Shown here one piece after another: positions 41,463 to 49,494 of a stretch of DNA of 64,000 nt. Position 1 is the stretch's first letter, and every line of letters begins with the position of its first letter. The stretch is from Kitasatospora cheerisanensis KCTC 2395. GTDB lineage: Bacteria > Actinomycetota > Actinomycetes > Streptomycetales > Streptomycetaceae. The notes below the pieces were generated by a model. The model was not told the DNA's origin and made no database searches. It saw nothing but the letters and a program-made list of their open reading frames with translations. The position numbers and the translations under genes are program-made. The stretch is taken from positions 3,270,907-3,334,906 of the forward strand of contig NZ_KK853997.1 of the NCBI RefSeq assembly GCF_000696185.1, given 5' to 3'.

Positions 41463-42013
41463 GCGTCGACCCTGCCGCGTTCGCCAGGCTCCGCGAGATC
41501 GCCGATCAGCTGCCGCAGGTGCCGGGGATGGGGAAGGTCGAGATCGCGGACGGCCAGATCATCGTGATGTTGTCGCCGGTGAAGCGGCACGAACTCGCGG
41601 TCGTTCGCCTTGCTCAGCAGCTCAACGAGCAGCTTCCCCGGACCCACCCGGGCCACCTCGCCCATGGCGGGGCGGATCTGGAGGACCCGGGGCTGGGCCG
41701 GCTTCGGAACCCTGACCTGATGGTGTTCCCGGAAGCGGCTCTGGATACGGAGAAGCCCGCGCTGCTGCCCCACCAGGTGCTGATGGTCGTCGAGATCGTC
41801 TCGGCGTCCGATCCCGAGAACGACTACCGGGCCAAGGTCGCCGACTACGCCGCCATGGGCATCCCGCTCTACCTGCTGGTGGACCCCCGCAAGGGCACCG
41901 GCATCATCCACGACGAGCCGGGCTACGCCCGCCGCACCGATTTCGTCTTCGGGGACGTCATCACCGTCGGCCCCTGGACCCTCGACACCGGCGTCCTGCG
42001 CACGTACACCTGA
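41459..42013 (+). CDS. Uma2-family (DUF820) PD-(D/E)XK nuclease-like protein
   Basis: 184 residues with the restriction-endonuclease-like fold: RNPDLMVFPE (catalytic Asp) and VVEIVSASDPENDYRAKVA (Glu and Lys positions), then YAAMGIPLYLLVDP. Uma2 proteins are abundant in cyanobacteria and streptomycetes and have no established function; they are predicted DNases of mobile or host origin. Start and preceding stop overlap (ATGA), so it is co-translated with the MFS gene, an unusual partner. Confidence 0.85.
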   Translation: MSVDPAAFARLREIADQLPQVPGMGKVEIADGQIIVMLSPVKRHELAVVRLAQQLNEQLPRTHPGHLAHGGADLEDPGLGRLRNPDLMVFPEAALDTEKPALLPHQVLMVVEIVSASDPENDYRAKVADYAAMGIPLYLLVDPRKGTGIIHDEPGYARRTDFVFGDVITVGPWTLDTGVLRTYT

Positions 42014-42044
42014 CCGGGCGCGCGCAGGACGCCGTGACGACCCG

Positions 42045-43322
42045 TCAGGCGATCCGGTCGAGGACGATCGGGGCCGGGGTGAACTGCGTGCCCGTCGGGG
42101 CGACGGTGATGGCGTCGGTGAGGGATTCGAGGGCGTAGGGGAAGCGCTCGGGGGTGTCGGTGTGGAGGGTGAGGAGGGGCTGGCCGGCGGTGACGGCGTC
42201 GCCGGGCTTGGCGTGGAGCTCGACGCCGGCGCCGGCCTGGACGGGGTCCTCCTTGCGGGCGCGGCCGGCGCCGAGGCGCCAGGCGGCGACGCCGACGGCG
42301 TAGGCGTCGAGGGCGGTGAGGACGCCGGTCGCGGGGGCGGGGACGACGTGGGTCTCGCGGGCGACGGGCAGGGGCGCGTCGGCGTCGCCGCCCTGGGCGG
42401 TGATCATGCGGCGCCAGTGGTCCATCGCGGAGCCGTCGCGGAGCGCGTCGGCCGGGTCCTTGCCGTGGACGCCGGCGGCGGCGAGCATCTCGCGGGCGAG
42501 CGCGAGGGTGAGTTCGACGACGTCGGCGGGGCCGCCGCCGGCCAGCACCTCCAGCGACTCGCGGACTTCGAGCGCGTTGCCGGCGGTGAGGCCGAGCGGG
42601 GTGGACATGTCGGTGAGCAGGGCGACCGTGGCGACGCCGGCGGAGCGGCCCAACCCGACCATGGTGCGGGCGAGTTCGCGGGCGTCGTCGAGGTTCTTCA
42701 TGAACGCGCCGGAGCCGACCTTGACGTCCAGGACGAGGGCGCCGGTGCCTTCGGCGATCTTCTTGGACATGATCGAGGAGGCGATCAGCGGGATCGCCTC
42801 GACGGTGCCGGTGACGTCGCGCAGGGCGTAGAGCTTCTTGTCGGCGGGGGCGAGGCCGTCGCCGGCGGCGCAGATGACGGCGCCGCAGTCGCGCAGGACG
42901 GCGAGCATCTCGTCGTTGGAGAGCAGGGCCCGCCAGCCGGGGATGGACTCCAGCTTGTCGAGGGTGCCGCCGGTGTGGCCGAGGCCGCGGCCGGAGAGCT
43001 GCGGGACGGCGGCGCCGCAGGCGGCGACCAGCGGGGCGAGCGGGAGGGTGATCTTGTCGCCGACGCCGCCGGTGGAGTGCTTGTCGGCGGTGGGGACGCC
43101 GAGCGAGGAGAAGTCCATGCGCTCGCCGGAGCGGATCATGGCGTCGGTCCAGCGGCTGATCTCACGGGGCGTCATGCCGTTGAGCAGGATGGCCATGGCG
43201 AGGGCGGACATCTGCTCGTCGGCGACCTCGCCGCGGGTGTAGGCGTCGATCACCCAGTCGATCTGGGGGTCGGTCAGCTCGCCCCGGTCGCGCTTGGCCC
43301 GGATGACGGAGATGGCGTCCAT
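42045..43322 (-). CDS. deoA: thymidine phosphorylase
   Basis: 425 residues of nucleoside phosphorylase family II. It converts thymidine or deoxyuridine plus phosphate to base and deoxyribose-1-phosphate. Seen: TADKHSTGGVGDKITLPLAP (phosphate-binding, about 80-99), QLSGRGLGHTGGTLDKLESI, SSIMSKKIAEGTGALVLDVK, and a C-terminal GDAVTAGQPLLTLHTD. ATG at 43322 has TGGAG about 9 bases upstream. The 100-bp gap to cdd contains a near-perfect operator, a TAGAGT -10 box and a strong hairpin, so deoA probably has its own regulated promoter besides readthrough from the transporter operon. Confidence 0.94.
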   Translation of the reverse strand: MDAISVIRAKRDRGELTDPQIDWVIDAYTRGEVADEQMSALAMAILLNGMTPREISRWTDAMIRSGERMDFSSLGVPTADKHSTGGVGDKITLPLAPLVAACGAAVPQLSGRGLGHTGGTLDKLESIPGWRALLSNDEMLAVLRDCGAVICAAGDGLAPADKKLYALRDVTGTVEAIPLIASSIMSKKIAEGTGALVLDVKVGSGAFMKNLDDARELARTMVGLGRSAGVATVALLTDMSTPLGLTAGNALEVRESLEVLAGGGPADVVELTLALAREMLAAAGVHGKDPADALRDGSAMDHWRRMITAQGGDADAPLPVARETHVVPAPATGVLTALDAYAVGVAAWRLGAGRARKEDPVQAGAGVELHAKPGDAVTAGQPLLTLHTDTPERFPYALESLTDAITVAPTGTQFTPAPIVLDRIA

Positions 43323-43352
43323 GCAGGTGCTCCAGAGAGTGTGAAATGCGAA

Positions 43353-43383
43353 GAGTGCCGCGGGATGTCCTCCCGCGACACTC
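43353..43383 (-). other. strong hairpin in the deoA leader
   Basis: A 13-bp stem with one G-U pair (43353-43365 / 43371-43383) and a 5-base loop lies between the deoA operator/-10 box and its ribosome-binding site. Its upstream arm touches the operator. It may stop readthrough from cdd, or stabilise or attenuate the deoA message. No T-tract follows. Confidence 0.6.
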
Positions 43384-43394
43384 TACGCGCGTAA
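43383..43394. promoter_or_regulatory. nucleoside-regulon operator, one mismatch (CTACGCGCGTAA), deoA
   Basis: 11 of 12 positions match the palindrome. On the deoA strand its end overlaps a TAGAGT -10 box with TGGCTG about 17 bp upstream, so binding would block a deoA-specific promoter inside the operon. Confidence 0.7.
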
Positions 43395-43425
43395 CAACGC
43401 AATCAGCCAGGGAAACCCGGCCGGT

Positions 43426-43812
43426 CTACAGCTTGTCCGGCCCGAACGCGTCCGGCAGGACCTCGCTCATCGGCCGCACCCCGGACGGCAGTTCGACCAG
43501 CAGGTCCGGCCCGCCGTGCTCGAACAGCAGCTGGCGGCAGCGCCCGCACGGCATCAGCAGCTCGCCGGCGCCGTCCACGCAGGTGAACGCCGTCAGCCGG
43601 CCGCCGCCGGTGGCGTGCAACGCGGAGACCAGGCCGCACTCGGCGCACAGGCCGAGGCCGTAGGAGGCGTTCTCCACGTTGCAACCGGTCACCGTGCGGC
43701 CGTCGTCGACCAGCGCGGCCGCCCCGACGGGGTACTTGCTGTAGGGCGCGTACGCGTGGCGCATCGCCTCGCGGGCCGCGGTCCGCAGCGCCTCCCAGTC
43801 CACCTCGGTCAC
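43426..43812 (-). CDS. cdd: cytidine deaminase
   Basis: 128 residues, tetrameric short form. It converts (deoxy)cytidine to (deoxy)uridine. Signatures: YAPYSKYPVGAAAL, GCNVENASYGLGLCAE (zinc-binding Cys and catalytic Glu, about 51-66), and PCGRCRQLLFEH (two zinc Cys). GTG at 43812 overlaps the upstream permease stop by 4 bp (GTGA), so it belongs to the transporter operon. Confidence 0.94.
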   Translation of the reverse strand: MTEVDWEALRTAAREAMRHAYAPYSKYPVGAAALVDDGRTVTGCNVENASYGLGLCAECGLVSALHATGGGRLTAFTCVDGAGELLMPCGRCRQLLFEHGGPDLLVELPSGVRPMSEVLPDAFGPDKL

Positions 43813-45074
43813 TTGGCCTGTCCCTTGCGGTAGATCTGGCCGTCGGCCTTGGGCATTCGCAGCCGCTGCGCGGCGAGCGCGAGCACCACCAGGGTGATCA
43901 CGTACGGGGTGGCGACGATCAGCGGGCGCTGGACGGCGTCCGTGGTGGCGTACCAGAGGGCGACGCCGCCGGCCACCACCAGGCTGATCGCGCCGGCCAC
44001 GAAGCGGCGGCGGTAGAAGTGCCACAGCGCGAGCGCCGTCATCGCGATGGCGACCACCAGCAGCAGCACGTGCACCGAGTCGGCGTCGCGCAGCTGGAGG
44101 CTGTCGGTGAAGCCGAACAGGCCCGCGCCGGCGGCCAGGCCGCCCGGCATCCAGTTGCCGAAGATCATCGCGGCCAGGCCGATGAAGCCGCGGCCCTGGG
44201 TCTGGCCGTCCCGGTAGAAGTGCGCCGCGACCAGCGACAGGTACGCGCCGCCGAGACCGGCGAAGGCGCCGGAGCTGATCACCGCGAGGTACTTGTACTT
44301 GTAGACGTTGACGCCCAGCGACTCGGCGGCGGTCGGGTTCTCGCCGCAGGAGCGCAGCCGCAGGCCGAACACGGTGCGCCAGAGCACGAAGTAGCTGGCG
44401 ACCAGGAACGCGGCGGCGATCAGGGTGACCACCGACAGGTCGGTGACCACGCCGCGGACGATGCCGGCCACGTCGGAGACCAGGAACCAGTGGTGCTTCT
44501 CGACGCCGTCCAGCCAGCTCGACAAGCCGGGGACGGTGAACGAGGGCAGCGAGTCGGCCGGCGGCGACTGGTTCGCACCGGCGCCGTCCGCCACGTAGTC
44601 CTTGTAGTAGATCCGGTTCATGTACGCGCAGATGCCGGGGATCAGCAGGTTGATGCCGACGCCGGACACGATGTGGTCGACGCCGAAGGTGACGGTGATC
44701 AGCGCGTGCAGCAGACCGCCGAGCGCGCCGCCGACCATGCCGGCCAGCAGGCCCACCCACGGGTTGACCAGGAAGCCGCCCCAGGCGCCGCAGAACGTGC
44801 CGGCCACCATCATGCCTTCGAGGCCGATGTTGACCACGCCGGCGCGCTCGGACCACAGGCCGCCGAGGCCGGCCATCGCGATCGGCACGGCGGAGGACAG
44901 CGCGGCGGAGATCTGGCCGGAGGAGGTCAGGCCGTGGTTGCCGGTGATCGCGCCGACCACGGCGAACAGCAGCAGGGCGGCCGCGATCAGCAGCAGCACC
45001 ACCGGCCAGGTCAGCTTGGACTTCTTCTTCGCGGGCTGGGCCGGCGACTTCGGCTTGGCGACAGCGGTGCTCAT
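43809..45074 (-). CDS. nucleoside ABC transporter permease (second)
   Basis: 421 residues of the BPD_transp_2 permease family (NupQ/YufQ-like). About ten helices; hallmark WSERAGVVNIGLEGMMVAG (about 74-92), VSGVGINLLIPG, and the RLRSCGENPTAAESLGVN coupling region that contacts the ATPase. The long C-terminal end adds two helices and a basic tail. With the other permease and the double ATPase it forms a BMP-dependent nucleoside importer. Start and stop overlap with neighbours by 4 bp each. Confidence 0.92.
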   Translation of the reverse strand: MSTAVAKPKSPAQPAKKKSKLTWPVVLLLIAAALLLFAVVGAITGNHGLTSSGQISAALSSAVPIAMAGLGGLWSERAGVVNIGLEGMMVAGTFCGAWGGFLVNPWVGLLAGMVGGALGGLLHALITVTFGVDHIVSGVGINLLIPGICAYMNRIYYKDYVADGAGANQSPPADSLPSFTVPGLSSWLDGVEKHHWFLVSDVAGIVRGVVTDLSVVTLIAAAFLVASYFVLWRTVFGLRLRSCGENPTAAESLGVNVYKYKYLAVISSGAFAGLGGAYLSLVAAHFYRDGQTQGRGFIGLAAMIFGNWMPGGLAAGAGLFGFTDSLQLRDADSVHVLLLVVAIAMTALALWHFYRRRFVAGAISLVVAGGVALWYATTDAVQRPLIVATPYVITLVVLALAAQRLRMPKADGQIYRKGQAK

Positions 45075-46237
45075 GCCGCCACCTCCTTCTGGGCGGCCGC
45101 GGCAGCCTGCGCGGCGAGCTCGGCGCCGACCTTCTGCTGCTGGCGCTTGAGGCCGAAGCGGCGCACCAGTTCGTAGGCCACGACGACGCAGATGACGATG
45201 GTGCCCTGGATCACCGGGATGATCTCGGACGGGTAGTCGCCCCGGGTGGGCAGCTGGGCGCCGGAGGCGTCCAGGAAGGCGAACAGCAGCGCGGAGAACG
45301 CGATGCCGATCGGGGTGTTGCGGCCGAGCAGGGCCACCGAGATGCCGACGAAGCCGAGGCCGGTCTGCACGTTCTGGCCGAAGTACGGGGTGTTCTGCAT
45401 CAGTTCGGGCAGGCCGACCAGGCCGGCCAGCGCGCCGGAGACCACGATCGAGGTGATCACCATGCGCTTGACGTTCACGCCGGACGCCTTGGCGGCGGAC
45501 TCCGAGCGGCCGGTGGCGCGCAGGTCGAAGCCGAACCGGGTGCGGTTCAGGGTGAACTGGAAGACCACGCCGACCAGCACCGCGATCACGATGAAGCCCC
45601 ACAGGGTGCCGCCCTGCGTCTCGAACGAGAAGAAGTGGCTGGACTCGGAGATCTTCGCGGTCTGGATCGAGTTGGTGGTGCCGCTGGTCTTCGGGGCCAG
45701 GATGCCCGGCACCAGCAGCACGCCGATCACGGCGGTGGCGATGGCGTTCAGCATGATGGTCGAGATGACCTCGCTGACGCCCCGGTAGACCTTCAGCAGG
45801 CCGGCGATCGACGCCCACAGGCCGCCGACGAACATCGCGACGATCAGCAGCAGCGGGATCTGCAGGAAGGCCGGCAGGTCGATCTGGGTGCCGACGAACG
45901 CGGCGAACATCATGGCCAGCTTGTACTGGCCCTCGATGCCGATGTTGAACAGGTTCATCCGGAACCCGAACGCGGCGGCGGCCGCGGCCAGGTAGTAGAC
46001 GGTCGCCTTGTTCAGGACGGCGACCTGGCCGTCCGAGGCGGTGCCGTAGTTCCACATGATGGTGAACGCGTCGAACGGGTCGCGGCCGGAGACCGCGAGC
46101 AGCGTGCCGGCGATGATCACCGACAGCAGCACGGCCAGCACGGGAGCGGCCAGGGCGAGCCCGATCCGCTCCAGGTCGATCCGCTGCGAGAGCGGCCGCT
46201 TGGCCGCTTCCGCAGCCGGGGGGTTGGGACTGGTCAT
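45071..46237 (-). CDS. nucleoside ABC transporter permease (first)
   Basis: 388 residues, BPD_transp_2 family (NupP/YufP-like). Seen: FGFRMNLFNIGIEGQYKLAM (about 88-107), GVSEVISTIMLNAIA (about 152-166), and FDLRATGRSESAAKASGVN, the ATPase-contact region. About nine helices and a short Ala-rich cytoplasmic tail. It partners the second permease encoded downstream with a 4-bp overlap. The ATPase gene ends 4 bp before this start. Confidence 0.92.
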   Translation of the reverse strand: MTSPNPPAAEAAKRPLSQRIDLERIGLALAAPVLAVLLSVIIAGTLLAVSGRDPFDAFTIMWNYGTASDGQVAVLNKATVYYLAAAAAAFGFRMNLFNIGIEGQYKLAMMFAAFVGTQIDLPAFLQIPLLLIVAMFVGGLWASIAGLLKVYRGVSEVISTIMLNAIATAVIGVLLVPGILAPKTSGTTNSIQTAKISESSHFFSFETQGGTLWGFIVIAVLVGVVFQFTLNRTRFGFDLRATGRSESAAKASGVNVKRMVITSIVVSGALAGLVGLPELMQNTPYFGQNVQTGLGFVGISVALLGRNTPIGIAFSALLFAFLDASGAQLPTRGDYPSEIIPVIQGTIVICVVVAYELVRRFGLKRQQQKVGAELAAQAAAAAQKEVAA

Positions 46238-46241
46238 GTGG

Positions 46242-48026
46242 CTACTCCCCCGCCTGCTCGTCGTCGGCGGTGTCGGTGGACGGTCCCCGGTCGGACGCCG
46301 CCTCGGTGCCTTCGGCGGCGAGCGCCTGGGCGGCGGCGACGGCCTCCGGGTCGGAGGCGATGTGACCGGTCGCGGCGCCGGTCATCGCGGTGCCGAGGTC
46401 CTCGGCGGTGACGGTGGCCGGGTCGGCGTCGGCGACCAGCGCGCCGCGGTAGATCACCCGGATGGTGTCGGACAGGCCGATCAGCTCGTCGAGGTCGGCG
46501 GAGATCAGCAGCACCGCGAGGCCCTCGCGCTGCGCGGAGCGGATCTGCTCCCAGATCTGCGCCTGCGCGCCGACGTCCACGCCGCGGGTCGGGTGGGCGG
46601 CGATCAGCAGCTTCGGGTCGTGGCTCATCTCGCGGCCGATGATCAGCTTCTGCTGGTTGCCGCCGGACAGCGACGCCGCGGTGACCTCGATGCCGGGGGT
46701 GCGGACGTCGTACTGCTCGACGATCCGCTGGGTGTCGGCGCGGGCGCCGGCCGGGTCGAGCAGCAGCCCCTTGGAGTTGGGCCGCTCGGTGACGTGGCCG
46801 AGGATCCGGTTCTCCCAGAGCGGGGCCTCCAGCAGCAGGCCGTGCCGGTGCCGGTCCTCCGGGATGTAGCCGATGCCGGCCTCCCGGCGGGTCCGGGTCA
46901 GGGCGCCGGTGAGGTCGGCGCCGTCCAGCGTGACGGTGCCGGCGTCCAGCGGCAGCATGCCCATGATCGCCTCGACCAGTTCGGCCTGGCCGTTGCCCTC
47001 GACGCCGGCGATGCCGAGGATCTCGCCCTTGCGGATGCGCAGCGAGATGTCGTCCAGCACCACGCGCTCGACTCCCTCGGCGTCCGGCTTGGCGATCCGC
47101 AGGCCCTCGACCTTGAGCATCTCCACGTCGGTGACGGTGGACTCGCGGCTCTCCGGGGAGGGCAGTTCGGCGCCGACCATCAGCTCGGCGAGCTGACGGG
47201 CCGTCACGGTGCGCGGATCGGCGTCGCCGACCGTGGTGCCGCGGCGGATCACGCTGATCGCGTCGGCGACCGAGAGCACCTCGTGCAGCTTGTGCGAGAT
47301 GAAGATGACGGTGACGCCCTCGGCCTTGAGCTCGCGCAGGTTGTCGAACAGCGCGTCGACCTCCTGCGGGACCAGCACCGCGGTCGGCTCGTCGAGGATC
47401 AGGATCCGGGCGCCGCGGTACAGCACCTTGAGGATCTCGACCCGCTGCCGGTCGGCGACGCCGAGGTCCTCGACCAGCTCGTCCGGCCGGATGTCCAGGC
47501 CGTACTGGTCGGAGAGCTCGCGGATCCGGGCCTTGGCCTTCGCGCCGATGCCGTACAGCTTCTCGCCGCCGAGGACGATGTTCTCCCAGACGGTGAGGTT
47601 GTCCGCCAGCATGAAGTGCTGGTGCACCATGCCGATGCCGCGGGCGATCGCGTCGCCGGGGGTGGAGAACTCCACCTGCTCGCCGTCGATGGCGATGGTG
47701 CCCTCGTCCGGCTTCTGCATCCCGTAGAGGATCTTCATCAGGGTGGACTTGCCGGCGCCGTTCTCGCCCATCAGGGCGTGCACGGTGCCGCGCTGCACGG
47801 TGATGTCGATGTCGTGGTTGGCCACCACGCCGGGGAAGCGCTTGGTGATGCCGCGCAGTTCGACGGCCGGTGTCGCCGTCCCCGCGCTGGGGGTGCCGCC
47901 GGGAGAGGCGGAGTCGGAGGGGGTGATGGCGATCTCCTGCTGGTCGTCGGGCGCTTCGTCGCGCTGGAGGCTCAGGGGGTCGGCTGGAGGCTCGGGGGCC
48001 CGGGGTGGCGGCCGCCGGACGGGCAC
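46242..48026 (-). CDS. nucleoside ABC transporter ATP-binding protein (two ABC domains)
   Basis: 594 residues with two tandem ABC modules. The first has Walker A GENGAGKSTLMKIL, DRQRVEILKVLY in place of a strict signature, and ILILDEPTAVLVPQEVD. The second has a degenerate Walker A (GVEGNGQAELVEAI), signature LSGGNQQKLIIGRE and LLIAAHPTRGVDVGAQ. This is the NupO/YufO and RbsA/MglA-type layout. The N-terminal ~50 residues are a Pro/Ser-rich extension; the start at GTG 48026 lacks a clear ribosome-binding site, so the true start could be further in. The C-terminal ~50 residues are also an Ala/acidic extension. Confidence 0.9.
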   Translation of the reverse strand: MPVRRPPPRAPEPPADPLSLQRDEAPDDQQEIAITPSDSASPGGTPSAGTATPAVELRGITKRFPGVVANHDIDITVQRGTVHALMGENGAGKSTLMKILYGMQKPDEGTIAIDGEQVEFSTPGDAIARGIGMVHQHFMLADNLTVWENIVLGGEKLYGIGAKAKARIRELSDQYGLDIRPDELVEDLGVADRQRVEILKVLYRGARILILDEPTAVLVPQEVDALFDNLRELKAEGVTVIFISHKLHEVLSVADAISVIRRGTTVGDADPRTVTARQLAELMVGAELPSPESRESTVTDVEMLKVEGLRIAKPDAEGVERVVLDDISLRIRKGEILGIAGVEGNGQAELVEAIMGMLPLDAGTVTLDGADLTGALTRTRREAGIGYIPEDRHRHGLLLEAPLWENRILGHVTERPNSKGLLLDPAGARADTQRIVEQYDVRTPGIEVTAASLSGGNQQKLIIGREMSHDPKLLIAAHPTRGVDVGAQAQIWEQIRSAQREGLAVLLISADLDELIGLSDTIRVIYRGALVADADPATVTAEDLGTAMTGAATGHIASDPEAVAAAQALAAEGTEAASDRGPSTDTADDEQAGE

Positions 48027-48115
48027 CGGGACGACCGGTGCGGAGACGGGCAGGGGCCCGGTGGATGCGCTGGGCGCATCCGTCCGAGCCCCTTCCGTGC
48101 GATGTGTCAGACCAC

Positions 48116-48140
48116 GCGCCGCCCCGTGGGCGGGCGGCGC
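48116..48140 (-). other. intercistronic hairpin between the binding-protein and ATPase genes
   Basis: A 9-bp GC stem (48116-48124 / 48132-48140) with a 7-base loop, just after the lipoprotein stop on the transcribed strand. Such hairpins often allow higher expression of the binding protein than of the membrane components. Confidence 0.5.
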
Positions 48141-48159
48141 CGTTGCAGGGCGTCAGCCC

Positions 48160-49218
48160 TTACGGAGCGGTCGGAACCTTGGTGGCGCCGCTGGTGATCT
48201 GCTGGGTGGCGGCGTCGATCTTGGCCTTGATGTCGTCGATGTAGCCACCGGTGGTGGCCAGCGAGACGCCGCCGTCCTTCAGGTCGAAGTTCTTGACGCC
48301 GGACTGCACGTTGCCGTCCTTGACCGACTTGACGAAGGAGAACACGGCGGTGTCCACGTTCTTCACCATCGAGGTGAGGATGTGGTCCTTGTACTTGTCG
48401 AGGGCCGGCTGCTTGGCCTGGTCGGAGTCGACGCCGATGGCCCACTTGGTGCCCTGGGCGGTGGCGACGGCCTCGATGGCGCCGCTGCCGGAGGAGCCGG
48501 CGGCGGAGTAGATGACGTCCGCGCCCTTGTCGAGCTGGCCCTGCGCGGCCTGCTTGCCCTTGCCCGGGTCGGCGAAGCCGGTGAAGTCCGGCGGGGTGGT
48601 CAGGTAGGTGACCTCGACCGCGATGCTCGGGTCGACGGACTTGGCGCCCGCGGTGTAGCCGGCCTCGAACTTCTTGATCAGCTCGGACTGCACGCCGCCG
48701 ATGAAGCCGATGTGCTTGGTCTTCGACTTGTTGGCCGCGGCCACGCCCGCCAGGAACGAGCCCTGCTCCTCCGAGAAGGTCAGCGAGGTCACGTTGGACG
48801 GCTGGTCGGGCGAGTTGGAGTCGATGATCGCGAACTTGACGTTCGGGTTGTCCTTGGCGACCTTGTTGACCGCGTCCTGGTAGACGAAGCCGACCGCGAT
48901 GACCGGGTTGAAGCCGCTGGTGACCAGGGACTTCAGGCGCTGCTCCTTGTCGCCCTCCGACTCGCCGGACTTGGCCTCGGCCTCGTTGATGACGGCGCCC
49001 AGGTCGGACTTGGCCTTGTCCAGACCACGCGCGGCCGAGTCGTTGAAGGACTGGTCACCGCGGCCGCCGATGTCGTAGGCCATGCCGACCTTGAGACCGG
49101 AGCCGCCGCCGGCGGAGGCGGTGTTGTTGTCGGTGCTCTTTGCGCCGCAGGCGGCGAGCGAGGCGATGCCCAGGGAACCCGAGAGCACGGCCGCGGCGAG
49201 CTTGAGTGAACGGCGCAA
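48160..49218 (-). CDS. BMP-family nucleoside-binding lipoprotein of an ABC transporter
   Basis: 352 residues. Signal peptide with lipobox LAAC (about residue 24). The BMP/PnrA family is recognised by VGMAYDIGGRGDQSFNDSA near residue 45, KFAIIDSNSPDQPSNV, VTSLTFSEEQGSFLAGVAA, HIGFIGGVQSELIKKFEAGY, and VIYSAAGSSGSGAIEA. It captures nucleosides outside the membrane for the permeases. It starts at TTG (49218) with AAGGAG 8 bases upstream. First gene of the operon; a two-mismatch copy of the nucleoside operator lies 50 bp upstream, over a possible TACGGT -10 box (49264-49269). Confidence 0.93.
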   Translation of the reverse strand: MRRSLKLAAAVLSGSLGIASLAACGAKSTDNNTASAGGGSGLKVGMAYDIGGRGDQSFNDSAARGLDKAKSDLGAVINEAEAKSGESEGDKEQRLKSLVTSGFNPVIAVGFVYQDAVNKVAKDNPNVKFAIIDSNSPDQPSNVTSLTFSEEQGSFLAGVAAANKSKTKHIGFIGGVQSELIKKFEAGYTAGAKSVDPSIAVEVTYLTTPPDFTGFADPGKGKQAAQGQLDKGADVIYSAAGSSGSGAIEAVATAQGTKWAIGVDSDQAKQPALDKYKDHILTSMVKNVDTAVFSFVKSVKDGNVQSGVKNFDLKDGGVSLATTGGYIDDIKAKIDAATQQITSGATKVPTAP

Positions 49219-49267
49219 GGGAGTTTCTCCTTCTCACACACCCGGTTGGCGTGGTCGAGCGCCACCG

Positions 49268-49279
49268 TAACGCGCGTAG
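49268..49279. promoter_or_regulatory. nucleoside-regulon operator, two mismatches (TAACGCGCGTAG), transporter operon
   Basis: 10 of 12 positions match; the half-site CGCGTAG is intact. The site overlaps a possible -10 box (TACGGT on the minus strand) about 50 bp before the binding-protein start. The rest of the gap (49219-49440) shows nothing else clear. Confidence 0.6.
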
Positions 49280-49440
49280 AACACGGTTGTGTTACGGCCT
49301 GCACGGGCCTGGGTGTTGTTATCAAAATGTGGTCGTACGCCCGGGCAAATCCGGACATAGCCGCACACTTGTTCAACTCCCGTTCCGCTACTGGCTGGTA
49401 TCGGTCCACCACGGTACGCCTCCCCGCCCGGCCCCGAGAA

Positions 49441-49470
49441 GGAGCCGCGCCGACCCCTCGGCGCGGCTCC
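49441..49470 (-). terminator. hairpin terminator after the beta-helix protein gene
   Basis: A perfect 13-bp stem with a 4-base loop (49441-49453 / 49458-49470), 24 bp past the stop of the secreted protein gene on the minus strand. It insulates the transporter operon from that gene. Confidence 0.75.
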
Positions 49471-49494
49471 GGAGCGGGCGGGGAAGCGCCGGAA

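Noticed and set aside
41459-42013. Uma2 gene considered as part of a defence island or transposon
   Set aside because: No other defence genes, no inverted repeats and no target duplications were seen around it.
43740-43760. GCGTACGCGT near the cdd start as another nucleoside operator
   Set aside because: It is inside the cdd coding region and does not match CTACGCGCGTAG in the flanks.
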